Shown here one piece after another: positions 6,230 through 6,657 of a stretch of DNA of 6,657 nt. A program made the position numbers and the translations under genes. Each line of letters opens with the position of its first letter. Position 1 is the first letter of the stretch. Source of the DNA: Pseudorhodoplanes sp. (GTDB taxonomy: Bacteria > Pseudomonadota > Alphaproteobacteria > Rhizobiales > Xanthobacteraceae); NCBI GenBank assembly GCA_008933495.1, contig WBUW01000173.1:1-6657 (forward strand). The letters are read 5' to 3'. Under the pieces are notes generated by a model. That model worked only from the letters and a program-made list of their open reading frames with translations, was not told the DNA's origin and made no database searches.

Positions 6230-6257
6230 AATGCCCGGCGTGAGCCGGGCATTTTTT
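6230..6257 (+). terminator. Rho-independent terminator after secA
   Basis: ATGCCCGGC (6231-6239) pairs perfectly with GCCGGGCAT (6244-6252) around a GTGA loop, which is of the stable GNRA type. A6230 and T6253 can add a tenth pair, and the stem runs into a T tract (6252-6257). It begins 32 bases after the secA stop. The leftward gene ending at 6278 converges on it; on that strand the hairpin is followed only by a broken T-run (TTTT after a CGCA interruption), so it may terminate that gene too, less efficiently. Confidence 0.92.
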
Positions 6258-6277
6258 ATGCGGCGCCGGCAGCGGAC

Positions 6278-6657
6278 TTACCGGAACGCCGTCCAGCGGC
6301 TGTCGAAGTTCGAACTTTGCGGGATCGGCTGCGAACCGCTGATCAGGCTGCCGGTTGCGCGTGTCGGCGCGGCGGCCGGCGGCTGCGGCTCCTCTTCCGC
6401 CTTGGCCGTACGCACAGCGGGATCGATACGCCGGATAGCGCCAGGCGCCGCCGCGGCTTCGGTCTGGTCGGGGGTCTTCTTGCCGGAGCCGCGCAATCCG
6501 ATGGCGCGGCTGACGCGGCTGGTTAGCGGCTCTTTCCCTGGCGCTTCCGCTGCGTTTGTTTCGGCGGGTTTGGGCTTCGGTGCGGCCTGGGCGCGGCTGA
6601 ACAGACTGCCGGTTCGCTTCGGTTCCGGCTGGGGAGCGGCGGCGGGAGCGGCCGGGG
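6278..6657 (-). CDS. C-terminal part of an unrecognised Ala/Pro/Lys-rich protein (cut by window edge)
   Basis: The minus-strand frame ending in TAA at 6278-6280 has no stop up to the window edge, giving 125 visible residues with the N-terminus missing. Internal TTG at 6494-6496 is unlikely to be the start because the composition continues unchanged upstream of it. The visible part is disordered-looking: runs such as PAAPAAAPQPEPKR at the left, KPKPAE, then EEEPQPPAAAP, with a conserved-looking end SSNFDSRWTAFR. A short motif occurs twice: TGSLFS (6596-6613) and TGSLIS (6338-6355), each followed two residues later by Gln. No catalytic motif or membrane helix is visible. Such tails occur in envelope and cell-wall proteins of this bacterial group, but I cannot assign a family. 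It is convergent with secA, sharing the hairpin at 6230-6257. Confidence 0.7.
   Translation of the reverse strand, partial: PAAPAAAPQPEPKRTGSLFSRAQAAPKPKPAETNAAEAPGKEPLTSRVSRAIGLRGSGKKTPDQTEAAAAPGAIRRIDPAVRTAKAEEEPQPPAAAPTRATGSLISGSQPIPQSSNFDSRWTAFR

Noticed and set aside
4855..6252. Long minus-strand open frame (465 codons) opposite the 3' half of secA
   Set aside because: Same kind of antisense shadow of secA; it even runs through the terminator stem.

Overview
The window is GC-rich chromosomal DNA from an alphaproteobacterium, most likely of the order Hyphomicrobiales/Rhizobiales (Bradyrhizobium-, Rhodopseudomonas- or Pseudolabrys-like). This rests on the ArgJ and SecA protein sequences as I recall them from that group, on the roughly 30-residue insertion in SecA NBD2, and on the gene order secA / parvulin / argJ / mutT. 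I ran no database search, so the genus is not fixed. Most of the window is housekeeping. There is no mobile element, CRISPR array, tRNA or rRNA, and I see no multi-gene system that would count as undescribed.

Layout: four genes run leftward in the order parvulin-type peptidyl-prolyl isomerase (2971 to 2084), argJ (1940 to 696), mutT-like Nudix hydrolase (629 to 225, GTG start) and a small Flp/Fap-type pilin (202 to 14). Gaps of 143, 66 and 22 bases, with no convincing terminator between them, allow co-transcription of at least argJ-mutT-flp. Rightward, secA (3409 to 6198) is complete and has all its ATPase motifs and the C-terminal zinc-binding tail. A strong hairpin terminator with a GTGA loop (6230-6257) follows it. 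Converging on that terminator from the right edge is the C-terminal part of an unrecognised Ala/Pro/Lys-rich protein (6657 to 6278), cut by the window edge.

The 437-base divergent region between the isomerase and secA is the only real regulatory space. It contains a candidate sigma70-like promoter for secA (TTGACA at 3192, TATGTC at 3215), several GC-rich palindromes, and a perfectly duplicated 9-bp Shine-Dalgarno unit in front of the isomerase. It also contains a possible 29-codon leader ORF whose TGA overlaps the secA ATG (ATGA). That leader is the most interesting observation here, but it is unproven.

Functionally, SecA drives unfolded precursors through SecYEG. The divergently encoded parvulin, which carries a signal peptide, would act on proteins after they reach the periplasm, so the pair fits a secretion-and-folding theme. 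ArgJ (arginine biosynthesis) and MutT (nucleotide-pool cleaning) look like conserved passengers of the leftward cluster.
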